Under the pieces are notes generated by a model. That model was not told where the DNA came from. It saw only the letters and a program-made list of their open reading frames with translations, and did no database searches. Position numbers and translations under genes: made by a program. A DNA stretch of 64,000 nucleotides from Anopheles merus (lineage: Eukaryota > Arthropoda > Insecta > Diptera > Culicidae): the NCBI RefSeq assembly GCF_017562075.2, contig NC_054084.1, positions 46,036,697 to 46,100,696 of the forward strand, written 5' to 3'. Shown here piece after piece: positions 13,601 to 22,473 of the stretch (the first letter of the stretch is position 1; the number at the start of each line of letters is the position of its first letter).

Positions 13601-14555
13601 TCCGAATGGACCGAGGTATGCCGAAGAAAATGATTGTTGTTTCCTGCCATTTTTCATTGTTGTAGTAACTGGTAACAATAATAATAAGTTAATAAGTTAC
13701 AGTCTGGAAATCCCACTAACTAGTTACAACGAATTCTGTCACAAACGAATCTTGTCAGTAGCTGTTAACATTATTTTTCCACTTCAAAATGTATTTCAAT
13801 TCAATTTGTAGTTGATTGGACACATCAAAGAAACTATCGGATATCGCGTATCTGGAAAGTTTTAGAAATATTTGATTAAGAGAGATTGTATGACAAGTTT
13901 TGATGATATTTTTGGCATGTTATAAACATTTGAATGTGAACATATGAAGAATTGGACTATTGGCATGGTTTTTTGGTGGGAGGAAGTCATCCATAACTTA
14001 CGAGATACACGTTGCTTGCCGGGTTTTTTTTTCAATCTCAACATGCTTATCTTTATTTTAAATATTTAGTTGCTTTACATCGCTTTATAATATGTAAATT
14101 AGAAAAAAAAATCTAATGTAAAATTCAATTCCAACTGCCTGCTTTATCAACAGTGCACTAAACCATGCGGTGGAGGCAATCAACGGCGTGTGGTTAAGTG
14201 TTTGGAGTTCAACCTGCGCGACAAGTTACTGCAGGAATCTGGTGGTTGTCGCTACGCCGATCGACCCACATCCTACCGGGTGTGTAACGAAGAGTCCTGC
14301 CCCGTATCGACTGCACCTCCTGCCACCTCAACCACAACCAGAACGACAACGTCCTATACGACCACCCTGCCCGCCTCCTCTTCATCGGTCGATCCGTACT
14401 ACGAGGCACGATCCGACATGATGTCAAACGATGAAAACTGTCGCGACGACTTCCCCAACTGTACGATAGTGGTAAAAGCGAAGCTGTGTAACTACGCATA
14501 CTACAGCCAGGCGTGTTGTCAGATGTGCAGAACGCGACAGAACGAACTGTATTGA
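4625..14555 (+). CDS. Secreted ADAMTS-like protein (spacer, TSP1 repeats, PLAC)
   Basis: Six coding exons: 4625-4675, 6894-7092, 11956-12267, 12408-13360, 13439-13615 and 14154-14555, giving 697 residues. Exon 1 encodes only a hydrophobic signal peptide (starts MFFKNSLLRIV) ending at a GTAAGT donor. It joins exon 2 in phase 0, while the two spacer introns are phase 1 and rejoin as alanine codons. Residues about 25-165 form the ADAMTS spacer (CRPISG, then IPAGASNI). Exon 4 holds two TSP1-like repeats from about residue 229, a histidine-rich linker near 370-400, and further TSP1 repeats from about 439. The C-terminus (about 660-690) is a six-cysteine PLAC domain. There is no metalloprotease domain, so this belongs to the ADAMTS-like or papilin group of extracellular-matrix proteins. 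Drosophila members such as lonely heart and nolo are relatives; I cannot say which is the orthologue. A longer isoform starting further upstream is possible. Confidence 0.85.
10474..10767 (+). mobile_element. MITE copy 1 with TA target duplication
   Basis: A 294-bp non-autonomous element inside the ADAMTS-like intron. The ends are inverted repeats: the left reads CATAGTTTTCCCAGTCAG, and the right, read on the minus strand, CATGGTTTTCCAAGTCAG. Both continue into a GAATGTAA...ATTGTTATTCA motif. TA flanks both sides (10472-10473 and 10768-10769). It is homologous over its whole length to the copy at 10880-11163 in reverse orientation. TA targets and CA-type ends suit the Tc1/mariner/pogo group, but there is no transposase to confirm this. 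Confidence 0.75.
10880..11163 (-). mobile_element. MITE copy 2, inverted relative to copy 1
   Basis: A 284-bp element. Its minus strand aligns along its length with 10474-10767, sharing for example ACATCGATCTG and TTTGACAGTTCTTTGTTATG. The plus-strand right end reads TTGGAAAACCCTG followed by TA at 11164-11165; the left end starts CACGGTTTTGCAAGTCAA after TA at 10878-10879. The right end is closest to the presumed family consensus CAGGGTTTTCCAAGTC. Confidence 0.75.
11382..11435. repeat. Palindromic cluster in intron
   Basis: GCCTAGTACTTATTG at 11382-11396 has a perfect 15-bp inverted partner at 11414-11428. That partner overlaps a perfect 16-bp palindrome, GTACTAGGCCTAGTAC, at 11420-11435. 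The sequence GTTAACGTGTAC also occurs twice nearby, at 11401 and 11445. It may be a remnant transposon end or a cruciform-prone site. No gene function is implied. Confidence 0.6.
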
Positions 14556-15458
14556 GAGGCAGAGTTGATGCCGGTTGAGTACTTTTCTAGCACTATTATT
14601 AACAACACAACACAACACAAACACGAGGCTGCGCAGACTCTGGGGGCGTTGCACGCACACTCATACTGCGTTCATTACTAATTAAAAGTTGTACCACGAG
14701 AAATGCAGAGTTATCATTCGTTTACGTTTAGTTGGTGCTACCTGTCTTACCCTCAGACCCTCAGATTCAGTTGGTATTTCCTAGATTTCCACCAATTCTA
14801 TCAATTGTTAGCTCCAAACGAAACAAAACCGTTGGACAGTATTTTTCATTTGAACAGTCTTACAAGAACAACCCCAAACGCTATTGGTGCAGGATCGATA
14901 GTACTCAGAATCGAACAGTAAAGTCATTGCTAGTATTAACTCAAAATCAAAAGATTAGTTGCAAACAGTGATGGACACATACCTAACGACACACATCATT
15001 ATTTGTGTTATCATAAAACACACATCCGACCGGCGGCATGTACCAGCTTTGGTACACTAACCAAATCTTGAACGTGATCATTTTTTCCGTTATGAACCAA
15101 TTAACAGTTATCCAGGAATCAATTATCAAAAATCATGTCTAGATTTTAAACATAAGCAAAATGGAAGATGGAAAGAAACATGTTGAGGCTGTTTGATTTC
15201 GCTCATGGCAAAAGCATGATGCGGTAGCAGTTAGATATTTATCAAAGAGAAATAACTACAGCTTCACATCGTTACACATCAAAGAGAACATCATTATTGT
15301 TAGTAAGTATTTGCGACTAATCAAACAACAGGGGAAAACGACAACTACACACACACACATACACAGTACAGCCGCAACACCAGATCGATAGAAAGAAGCG
15401 ACGGATGGGCAAAACTTTTCACTCACTGTAACTATAACATAGATCTCCCTTCTTTCCA

Positions 15459-15464
15459 ATAAAG
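15459..15464 (+). terminator. Polyadenylation signal of the ADAMTS-like gene
   Basis: A canonical AATAAA about 0.9 kb after the stop codon, followed by a T-rich, GT-containing stretch. It is the best-placed signal before the first SINE, but the actual cleavage site is not shown. Confidence 0.5.
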
Positions 15465-15524
15465 GTTTGATAACATTGGAGTTTGTTATCTGTCTTCAAT
15501 GAAACGAAAGAAAGTACTCCAAAA

Positions 15525-15705
15525 TCTTCTTCTTTTTTATAGTAACGACCTACGCAATCATGCAGTTCGCGTATACAGGCTTTTGGGACTTACAATACTA
15601 AGTACCACGCAACCGGAGTCAGTCCATGCTACGGGAAACGGAGGCTTGAACCCACGACGGACACGTTGTTAAGTTGTGCGACTTGTAGATTGCACCACGA
15701 GATTA
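15525..15705 (-). mobile_element. Diverged tRNA-derived SINE
   Basis: Minus-strand orientation. The tail side (TTCTTC at left) is followed by a body with TATACAGGCTTTTGGGAC and a degenerate tRNA-like head with GGCTTGAACCC, the complement of a polymerase III B box. The body matches what I recall of Anopheles SINE200. The copy is old; no target duplication was found. Confidence 0.6.
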
Positions 15706-15772
15706 TCACGAGCCATATTACTTTGTTTTATAGCGACTATCTTCTTTTTAGATGATACTTTTTAAAGATATT

Positions 15773-15922
15773 GTTGCTACGGATGTAGCAATCTGTTTAT
15801 TTTGAGTAGCTTTTCATAAACGTTTCTACAACTGTCGCTCGCGTATAAATTTATCGCCGATCAGTTGTAGAAACGTTTGTGAAAAGCTACTCATAATAAA
15901 CAGATTGCTACATCCGAGCAAC
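15773..15922. mobile_element. 150-bp hairpin (foldback) element with 7-bp target duplication
   Basis: Two arms of about 60 bp (15773-15833 and 15863-15922) are near-perfect inverted repeats around a spacer of about 29 bp. The ends are GTTGCT and AGCAAC. Immediately outside, AGATATT occurs at 15766-15772 and again at 15923-15929, an exact 7-bp direct repeat expected of a target-site duplication. There is no coding capacity. The transcript would fold into a long stem, so a hairpin-RNA source is an alternative, but the flanking duplication favours a mobile element. Confidence 0.7.
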
Positions 15923-15941
15923 AGATATTTTAGTAACATTA

Positions 15942-16061
15942 CAGGGTTTCTCACTATATCTGAAGACCATCGTCCCCATTCTGGAATTATTCATATAAGA
16001 ACAAAAAAGATAACGATTCAGAAACTGTTTCGGCTGTCTTGAGATACAGTGTGAACCCCTG
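15942..16061. mobile_element. 120-bp MITE with TA target duplication
   Basis: The left end, CAGGGTTTCTCACTATATC, and the right end read on the minus strand, CAGGGGTTCACACTGTATC, form a terminal inverted repeat that continues to AAGA. TA flanks both sides (15940-15941 and 16062-16063). It is too short to encode anything and lies 12 bp after the hairpin element's target duplication. Confidence 0.7.
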
Positions 16062-16769
16062 TATGACGGCATTATATCGTTATTATATCATCACGTAATC
16101 GATTAATCTTTAAAGTGAAATAAAGCTAAACAACAAATGATTTTATCAAATAAAACATTAGCGATTTCATTACTTGCTACAAACAAAATGTGCAGTCTAC
16201 CGAATTGATAGTTGGATTGCGTTATTTAATTACACATTTTCATCTTGGTTCTTTCAATTGACTCTGCTTTCCCAAACTATTTATTTTTACTATGGTAAAT
16301 ATTATTTTAACCTCCTTGCTTATGTTAAATATTTTAACGATTTATTTAAACTTATAAATGCTTCGCCTTCAATTTTAATACTCATTTTTTTTCGAATAAA
16401 TTGAAGAAAAGTTTAAAAGCTAGCAAAGTATTATTTCATTGTAATATGTAGTGAGGTAAATATGAAATTATACAATTTGAATATATCGGCTTAAAACAGT
16501 GACTACTAACTGAACTGTTATAAAGTAATGTTCCTAATTTTTTTGTTAATATTTTATTTATAAATAAAATATTTAAGAAACACGTTTTTAATTAATTATG
16601 GTGCTTATGGTTCGTCTAGCGCTGGGCCCCAACTTCCATAACCCACGGGGCCCTCCTTGCTAATAAAGTGCTATATTCAACTGTTATAGATAATGGACTA
16701 AAGATTCCGGGGCCCCTCATTAATGGGGCCCCTCGCAATTGCTTACTTTGCTTACCGTTAAACGCGCCA

Positions 16770-16866
16770 CTGGTCCTACGTATGGGGGAACGGTCTATTT
16801 GGGGCTTGAACCCATGGCGAGCATGTTGTTAAGTCGTACGAGTTGACGACTGTACCACGAGACTGG
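16770..16866 (-). mobile_element. SINE head fragment
   Basis: A 5' (tRNA-like) portion of the same SINE as at 17112-17321, with GGGCTTGAACCC and GTACCACGAGACTGGC. The body and (GAA)n tail are absent, so it is truncated next to an unrelated GC-rich repeat end. Confidence 0.6.
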
Positions 16867-17111
16867 CTTAATTTTTATTAATTACTTAATTTTAATTAAT
16901 TTATTTTTGTTAATTATTAATTTCTACTCTATTTAATTATGTTTTTTTTAAATATTTTATTTTAATTATTATTTGTTTTAGTATTGCTATAGCCAAATGA
17001 ATCAATTTTTCTTTTTATCTGTTACATAAACTATGTGAGAATTAGGATAATTAATGCTCTTTCGGTAGATGGGCTTGATGAACCTAACGTTATGGATGAT
17101 GTCTAGATACT

Positions 17112-17321
17112 TCTTCTTCTTCTTCTTCTTTGGCACAACAACCGCTGTCGGTCAAGGCCTGCCTGTACCATTAGTGAAGTGAGCTTGGCTTTCAGTGACT
17201 TATTGTTACCATAGCAGGATAGTCAGTCCTACGTATGGGGGAACGGTCTATTTGGGACTTGAACCCATGACGGGCATGTTGTTACGTCGTACGAGTTGAC
17301 AACTGTACCACCAGACCGGCC
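17112..17321 (-). mobile_element. Full-length tRNA-derived SINE with 9-bp target duplication
   Basis: On the minus strand it begins GGCCGGTCTGGTGGTACAG (A-box region), carries the B box GGGTTCAAGTCCC, and ends in a (GAA)n tail. CTAGATACT is found at 17103-17111 and again at 17322-17330, an exact target duplication, so the whole unit is bounded. It resembles Anopheles SINE200-type elements. The polymerase III promoter boxes belong to the SINE; this is not a tRNA gene. Confidence 0.8.
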
Positions 17322-17366
17322 CTAGATACTAGTTGATTAAAAACTATAATTGATGATAATTTCATT

Positions 17367-17372
17367 TTTATT
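17367..17372 (-). terminator. Possible polyadenylation signal of the first b561 gene
   Basis: AATAAA on the minus strand about 150 bases beyond the stop codon of the gene at 17520-18398. It is placed plausibly, but other AT-rich variants nearby are not excluded. Confidence 0.35.
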
Positions 17373-17519
17373 ACTTTTTGATCATTTAATATCTTTTAAA
17401 TGCATCTATTCTATGTTTCCTAACAGACTATACATCTAATTAAAATAATTTCGCGATAGTAAATTCTAAAACACTATCGCATAGTTATCCCACCATACCA
17501 ACAAATCCTTAAGGACAGC

Positions 17520-18398
17520 TTATTTTGCGAGTGTTTTCACTTGATTGTAGACCGTTTTCACCACCCCCACCATACTGAGGACGGTAACCGCTATCGTGAA
17601 CACGGTCATCATCGTTATGCCCTCGGTGATAGTGTTCTGACGGTAGATTTTTTTCTCATACGCCAGCACGATCGCCACCATGCCCAGCACGTAGCACACC
17701 GTGCCGGTTAGATAGTGGCCCAGCTTGGAGTAGATCGGTCGAATGCGTCGTCGAAGCTCGGGCGCAAACAATGCCATCAGCCCATTTACCAGGGTAAGGG
17801 CGAGGAATGCGAGCGATATAAGTCCAACGATACTGTGCGTCGACGAAAAGTGTCGCCGGTTGGTCGACTCGCGGAAGTAAATCTCGAGCGCAATGCCTAC
17901 TACACAGCAACTGCAACCTACCGCCTCGACCAGCCAGTGGATGGTGCGCTTGTGTGAGTGGGTGAGCTTCTGCGTCCAACCGTTGCCACTGTACAGCAAC
18001 ACGATCCCTTCGGCCATTAGTAGATGGTACTGTTTGTTTGAGAGGGGGATGACACACACATACAACATTGCACATTAGTGAACATCATGCACCTTTCAAA
18101 CTCATCCCCTCGTTCAACGTCCTACCCCGATCAATGTGAGAAACACGTGCCAGGTGTACAGCTTCTCGAATCCATTTATCCAACACAACCAGCTGGTATA
18201 GATGCAGACCACCCCGATCATGGTGTGGTTAAGCGTGTTGAAAATGCCTTCCATCATACAGATCCACTCATTTTCAGCAGGTTTCTTCTTGTCTGCTACA
18301 AGTTCTTTATCGCTTGCGGTAAACATGTCTAGCACTTGTTTGCTTGTTTTGTCATTAAACATCCTACAACACTTTCGACACACGATCAATGAGCCCAA
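17520..18398 (-). CDS. Cytochrome b561 transmembrane reductase (CYB561D2-like), copy 1
   Basis: Two exons on the minus strand: 18126-18398 (91 codons) and 17520-18029, joined in phase 0 (GTAGGA donor, CAG acceptor), giving 260 residues. After a cytosolic N-terminus of about 50 residues there are about six membrane segments. Histidines sit at typical haem-binding positions: YTWH and YHLLMAEG across the junction, HKRTIHW, and HFSSTHSIVG, with a further LGHY. Proteins of this family pass electrons across membranes through two haem b groups, often using ascorbate. The size and lack of a DOMON domain point to the CYB561D1/D2 subgroup. A paralogue with the same intron position lies 2.8 kb away on the same strand, indicating tandem duplication. 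Confidence 0.85.
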
Positions 18399-21166
18399 TC
18401 AATCGGATATGCACAACCTAAGCACAAGTATCACATAGTTTCCATTTCGCGCACCACTTTTCAAATGAATCCGGTACGATCATCGGGCAGTGCTTTTGTA
18501 CCGCGGACAATAGATCGATGATAACAAGGGCACAGGCAAGTGTCCGATTGTTTTGCCTCTGTTCCATCAACACCGACACAAGCTAAACTCATTTATAACA
18601 CTGTGTTGGTCGGTGGTGTTACGGACGATTATTATCAGTAGAACGTGTGCTAGATGCTACGTGAGCGACTAAAGCCTCCGGTTTCCGAACCGATACGCCC
18701 TCGCGTCATTCTATCTGCAGCCGACGAGTTACGACGAGTTTGTGTTTGTGTGTATCTATAGGGCGAAATTGGAACCAATAGGAATTTGGCCATATAATAA
18801 AACCAATTCTTTATCGGAGCATTCGTGCCGAAGCTCGCTAGAGATTATTTGGACGAAAAGTTAATACATTGTAGAGCCTACATTAGTGTAGGGCAGAGAT
18901 CGGCAAAGTCTGGATCTGACTGTGTTTATCCGGGCCGTGAGAACATGTTTGCATGTAATCTTAGATTGGTGCAGTTTCTAAGATTCAAGAGTCTATATGT
19001 TAGGTACTAAACAGCTCTACAAATTGTTTTTGAGACGAACTTTTATAAGTTTGGCGAGAAAATATAAGCTAATACTGACAATTATCGCTCGCTGCTTGGT
19101 CGGGATTAAATGTTAATAGATTAGTTAATTTGTAGATGTTCCTTATATTTAACTATCTCCTGATCTGGTGTTTAATCTTATTCTAACTCAAACTCCTCAT
19201 TTTCCGAACTTTTTTTAACTATTTCTTTTTTTCGCTAGAAATGCGATTTTATCATATCTTTCTTAATGGAAGCTTAAATGTGCCATGTTTTTGTAAGATT
19301 CTATCCCGTATTTTAGTCAAATGTTCAACCCACACTGTGATATTCTCGTTCTTTTTATTTATTTTAAACTCAATTGATCATTATAGATTATAGTGCCTTT
19401 TAAAGCACTATAACTAGGGACAGTTCCTAACAAAGCATCTTTTTATATTTTATCACAGTACGATATTTTGTTCTTTCTTTGGAAAATCCGCACCGGTTGG
19501 AAATCGATCTCTATTCCTTGGTATTGGAACTGGTGCTTCTATGAACTCACTCATAAAATAGACCCTAAAATAGGGACAAACTCAAATCATATGAAATGTT
19601 TAATTTCAATCATATGTATATTACAAATGATTACATATTAAAAAAAATTTTTTTCATTGAACAGTCAAATGTTTATTGACAAACTTATTAAAAAAAATAA
19701 AACAAACAAACAAATGCATCTACGGTAAATGTACTCAATAGTGGTGCAATTTGTAGGGGCACAGATGTGCTTGAATAGATTTAAAACGTCAAGGTAAATT
19801 TCTGAATATTTTAACACATAGCAATTGTATTGTTTTATGGAATATGTTTTATCTTCGCAATCACAACCATTTTTGCAATAATACACAACAAATTTACGAA
19901 AAAATACGTATTTTTGTGACTACTTCGTGGTACCTATAATGGTGGTATGGTTTCTATAGTTGTCGTATCGTGTTCCTATAGTGGTGGAAAAGAAAGATAC
20001 CTCCAAAACAGTGTATAATATCAATAGAACTTAGTTTTGAAGCTGTCATATGAAAACTATGATTTCATGTGAATTTGATGGCAAAACATTAATCAATATG
20101 AGTGATGAAAATATTAACTAAAAAACTGTAAAACGACTGTAATCTACCCACGCCGGAAAGAGTGTGAATTGATTCGAAGTCGATTTTTCGCTCAGCTGGA
20201 AAGGCCGAATGTTGGCCTTTTTTGGTAAATTACTTACAGGAAACTAATTTCTGTTGCTTATTTTTGTGAAAACTATACGACATGTTACAATCTCCAGAAA
20301 TCCTGAAATCTAAAATGTCATGATTTTACTGTTTTTTATAACTATAACCACTTTAGGAACATGCCTGTTTTGTGTACCTATAATAAAACACACTCAAATA
20401 CGCAAAAATATGGTCAATAGCCAATGCATTTGAGTAAATCAATAACATTTCATCAAATTTATGTTTAAGAAATAAAAATTGTGTTGTTTTGTGGTCATCT
20501 ACAGCGTTAAAAAACATATGAGTTTTATATGAGAGCATATGAGTTGTTATGAAATCCTAAGGAGATTGGAAAAATGGTGACACATTTAACAAAATAATGT
20601 ATTTTTCTGTCTTTGAGAACGGAATGTTCCCATTTATTTTTAGAAATCTATGTAAATAATCAGAAATTTCACAATAACACAAATAACTCAATTATTCTTA
20701 AATTATCGTATGGTGTGCAGTTTAATGCAATACCACCACTATTCGTACTATCACCACTATTTACACATTTACATTTACATTTACATTTACCCTATAGATG
20801 TTTCTGTGATATACTACAAACATTTTATTTATTTTTGTTTTGTGCATGCTTTCTAATTATCAAACCCATTGAAGATTGATTTAATAGGAAAGGACAAAAT
20901 CTAATCTTTACAAATATCTAAATCGAAAGATTATGTAGGATTTACCTTTACAAATGCACAGCACCGATTTATCGAGCAAGTACTTGGATTTGACGGTTTC
21001 TGAACGCTGAGATCACATAACATTTACATTCCATTACAGCCTGTAATATGCCCTCAAATAAGTCACTTCTTTCCTAGAAAACATACCCTGATGAGCTCAA
21101 TATACTCCGAATAAATGGAACATCAGTTATGTTTCAAAAATGACTGTGCTTTTTTGCTCATCTTTA
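18399..21166. other. AT-rich gap between the two b561 genes
   Basis: No gene seen. The part next to 18398 should contain the promoter of copy 1. Near 18893, CAGAGATCGGCAAAGTCTGG resembles the end of a hAT-type transposon, but I could not find its partner. A possible 1.1-kb non-autonomous element covers 19715-20800. Confidence 0.5.
19715..20800. mobile_element. Possible non-autonomous element with diverged inverted ends
   Basis: The left end, CATCTACGGTAAATGTA, is followed by AATAGTGGTG. The right end on the minus strand reads CATCTATAGGGTAAATGTA, then repeated AAATGT units, then AAATAGTGGTG. Copies of TATAGTGGTGG and related words occur inside. No target duplication could be fixed, so the bounds are approximate. 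Confidence 0.3.
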
Positions 21167-21962
21167 TTACACATCATTAGAAACACCGTCGCTTTGTACC
21201 GCATTGAACCAAACACTTGCTATTTTTTTAAACAGTCCCAAGAAACTTACCAGCAACGTTACACCTAACGCTATCGTAAGCGCAAATCGCGTTTCTGGGA
21301 AAAAATGCTCCCTAAAAATACGCTTCTCATATGCAATCGCAAGAGCGACCATACCCGTTGAAAATCCAGCCGCTCCAACCGCACGATGGATGCGGTACAA
21401 CCACGCGGTCCTAACAAATTGGCGCAGCTTTGGCCATCCCAACAAAGCGACCACGCCGCTAACCAGACTGACGACGACTAACACTACCGATAACAGTCCG
21501 ACGATTGAATGCACTGTGGCGAAATGGTTGTGTTTGTGTTTCATTTCTCGATTGATGTACTGTAGCACCACACCTGTCACGACACATGCACTTGCAACAG
21601 ACTGCAGCAGCCAGTGAATGGTTTTACGGGTGCAAGAAGCAAACGGCAGCAACGGTTGTAGTACACGTAGCGATGAGATTCCTGTGGGCATGATTAGATG
21701 AAACTGATATCGATAATGATTAATCACAGCCTCACACAGAGCATGGTCGTCTTGAACTTACGCCTATTCCCGTTAGAAAAAGATGCCAGGTAAGCAAACT
21801 GCCCGATCCATTGCTCCAGCAGATCATAGCAATTGAAGCAGAAGGGACGATAATGCAAATGGGATAAACAACATTCAATACAACTTTTAAAACGAGCTTT
21901 TTCAAATATGACCATGGCTTGAACTGGTTTGAGCTGTCTTCTTCGATAAGTAAATGATTCAT
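21167..21962 (-). CDS. Cytochrome b561 transmembrane reductase, copy 2
   Basis: Two minus-strand exons: 21762-21962 (67 codons) and 21167-21703, phase 0 at a GTAAGT donor, giving 245 residues. The intron falls at the same point as in copy 1 (LTGIG then FHLIMPTG here; LTLIG then YHLLMAEG there). Histidine motifs TWH, FHL, RKTIHW, HNHFATVHSIVG and YRIH match the b561 haem-ligand pattern. I chose the ATG at 21962 because its context (AACAACATG) is good and the N-terminus length is like copy 1; in-frame ATGs at 22079 and possibly beyond would add about 39 residues. The stop codon overlaps an AATAAA signal, implying a very short 3' untranslated region. Sequence divergence from copy 1 is large, so the duplication is old. 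Confidence 0.8.
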
Positions 21963-22473
21963 GTTGTTTCCACCAACAGCTAACCGAGCACTGCATGCCG
22001 TTGGTAGAAAAACGTTCAAGCTTTTGAAAAGCAAACCATAGAATGCGTATAATAACCGGGGGGCGTATCGCATCGCCAAGAATCAACATTATCGTACCAA
22101 ATGTTAACCCATCAGGAGTCAGCTCTTTTTAACGTATATATCACAAATTAAGAATTATCAAAGATAATTTAAATACTAGCAATAGATAACTTCTTGAGAT
22201 AGTTTCAAATTCTGCGCGGATCAGCCAAAGTCAGCAGTAAAGTGTACAAGCATGCTGGATGCAACGGTTATTTCAAGCTTATACCAGTTCTGGCTGAAAG
22301 TGCCACAAAACTGACAGCATTCGGCAGCTGTCAGTGAAAGCCAAACATAAACAAAAAGTCGTTGACGTTGTCACAACACATTTTTTTCTCTTTTCTAATG
22401 TACAAAAATATTACGGAAGTGTAGGTTTACCAGCTGCCGTTCTTTAGCACGCCCCACAGATGCTGCTATTAAC
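21963..22473. promoter_or_regulatory. Divergent promoter region between b561 copy 2 and the KIAA2013-like gene
   Basis: About 511 bp separate the two oppositely directed start codons, so both promoters must lie here or within untranslated exons. An inverted pair, TGACAGCATTCGGCAGCTGTCA (with mismatches), lies at about 22311-22332. No TATA box is convincing. A longer N-terminus of the b561 gene would take up part of this space. Confidence 0.4.

Larger units (their letters stand above)
14556..17519. other. Repeat-rich intergenic gap
   Basis: This holds the 3' untranslated region of the ADAMTS-like gene (AATAAA at 15459-15464), SINE copies, a hairpin element and a MITE, all listed separately. 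Around 16625-16772 is a GGGGCCCC-containing segment that ends GCGCCACTG and resembles one end of a further DNA transposon, abutting a SINE head. The rest is AT-rich with no gene seen. Confidence 0.6.

Noticed and set aside
17110..17131. Short TTC repeats resembling a regular array
   Set aside because: This is the complement of the SINE tail. There are no spacers, and CRISPR arrays are not expected in an insect genome.
17260..17321. tRNA-like sequence with a polymerase III B box
   Set aside because: It is the head of a SINE with a target duplication and a GAA tail, not a foldable tRNA gene.
22079..22089. Upstream in-frame ATG for b561 copy 2
   Set aside because: It would lengthen the N-terminus by about 39 residues without resemblance to copy 1. 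The ATG at 21962 has better context, though the longer form is not excluded.
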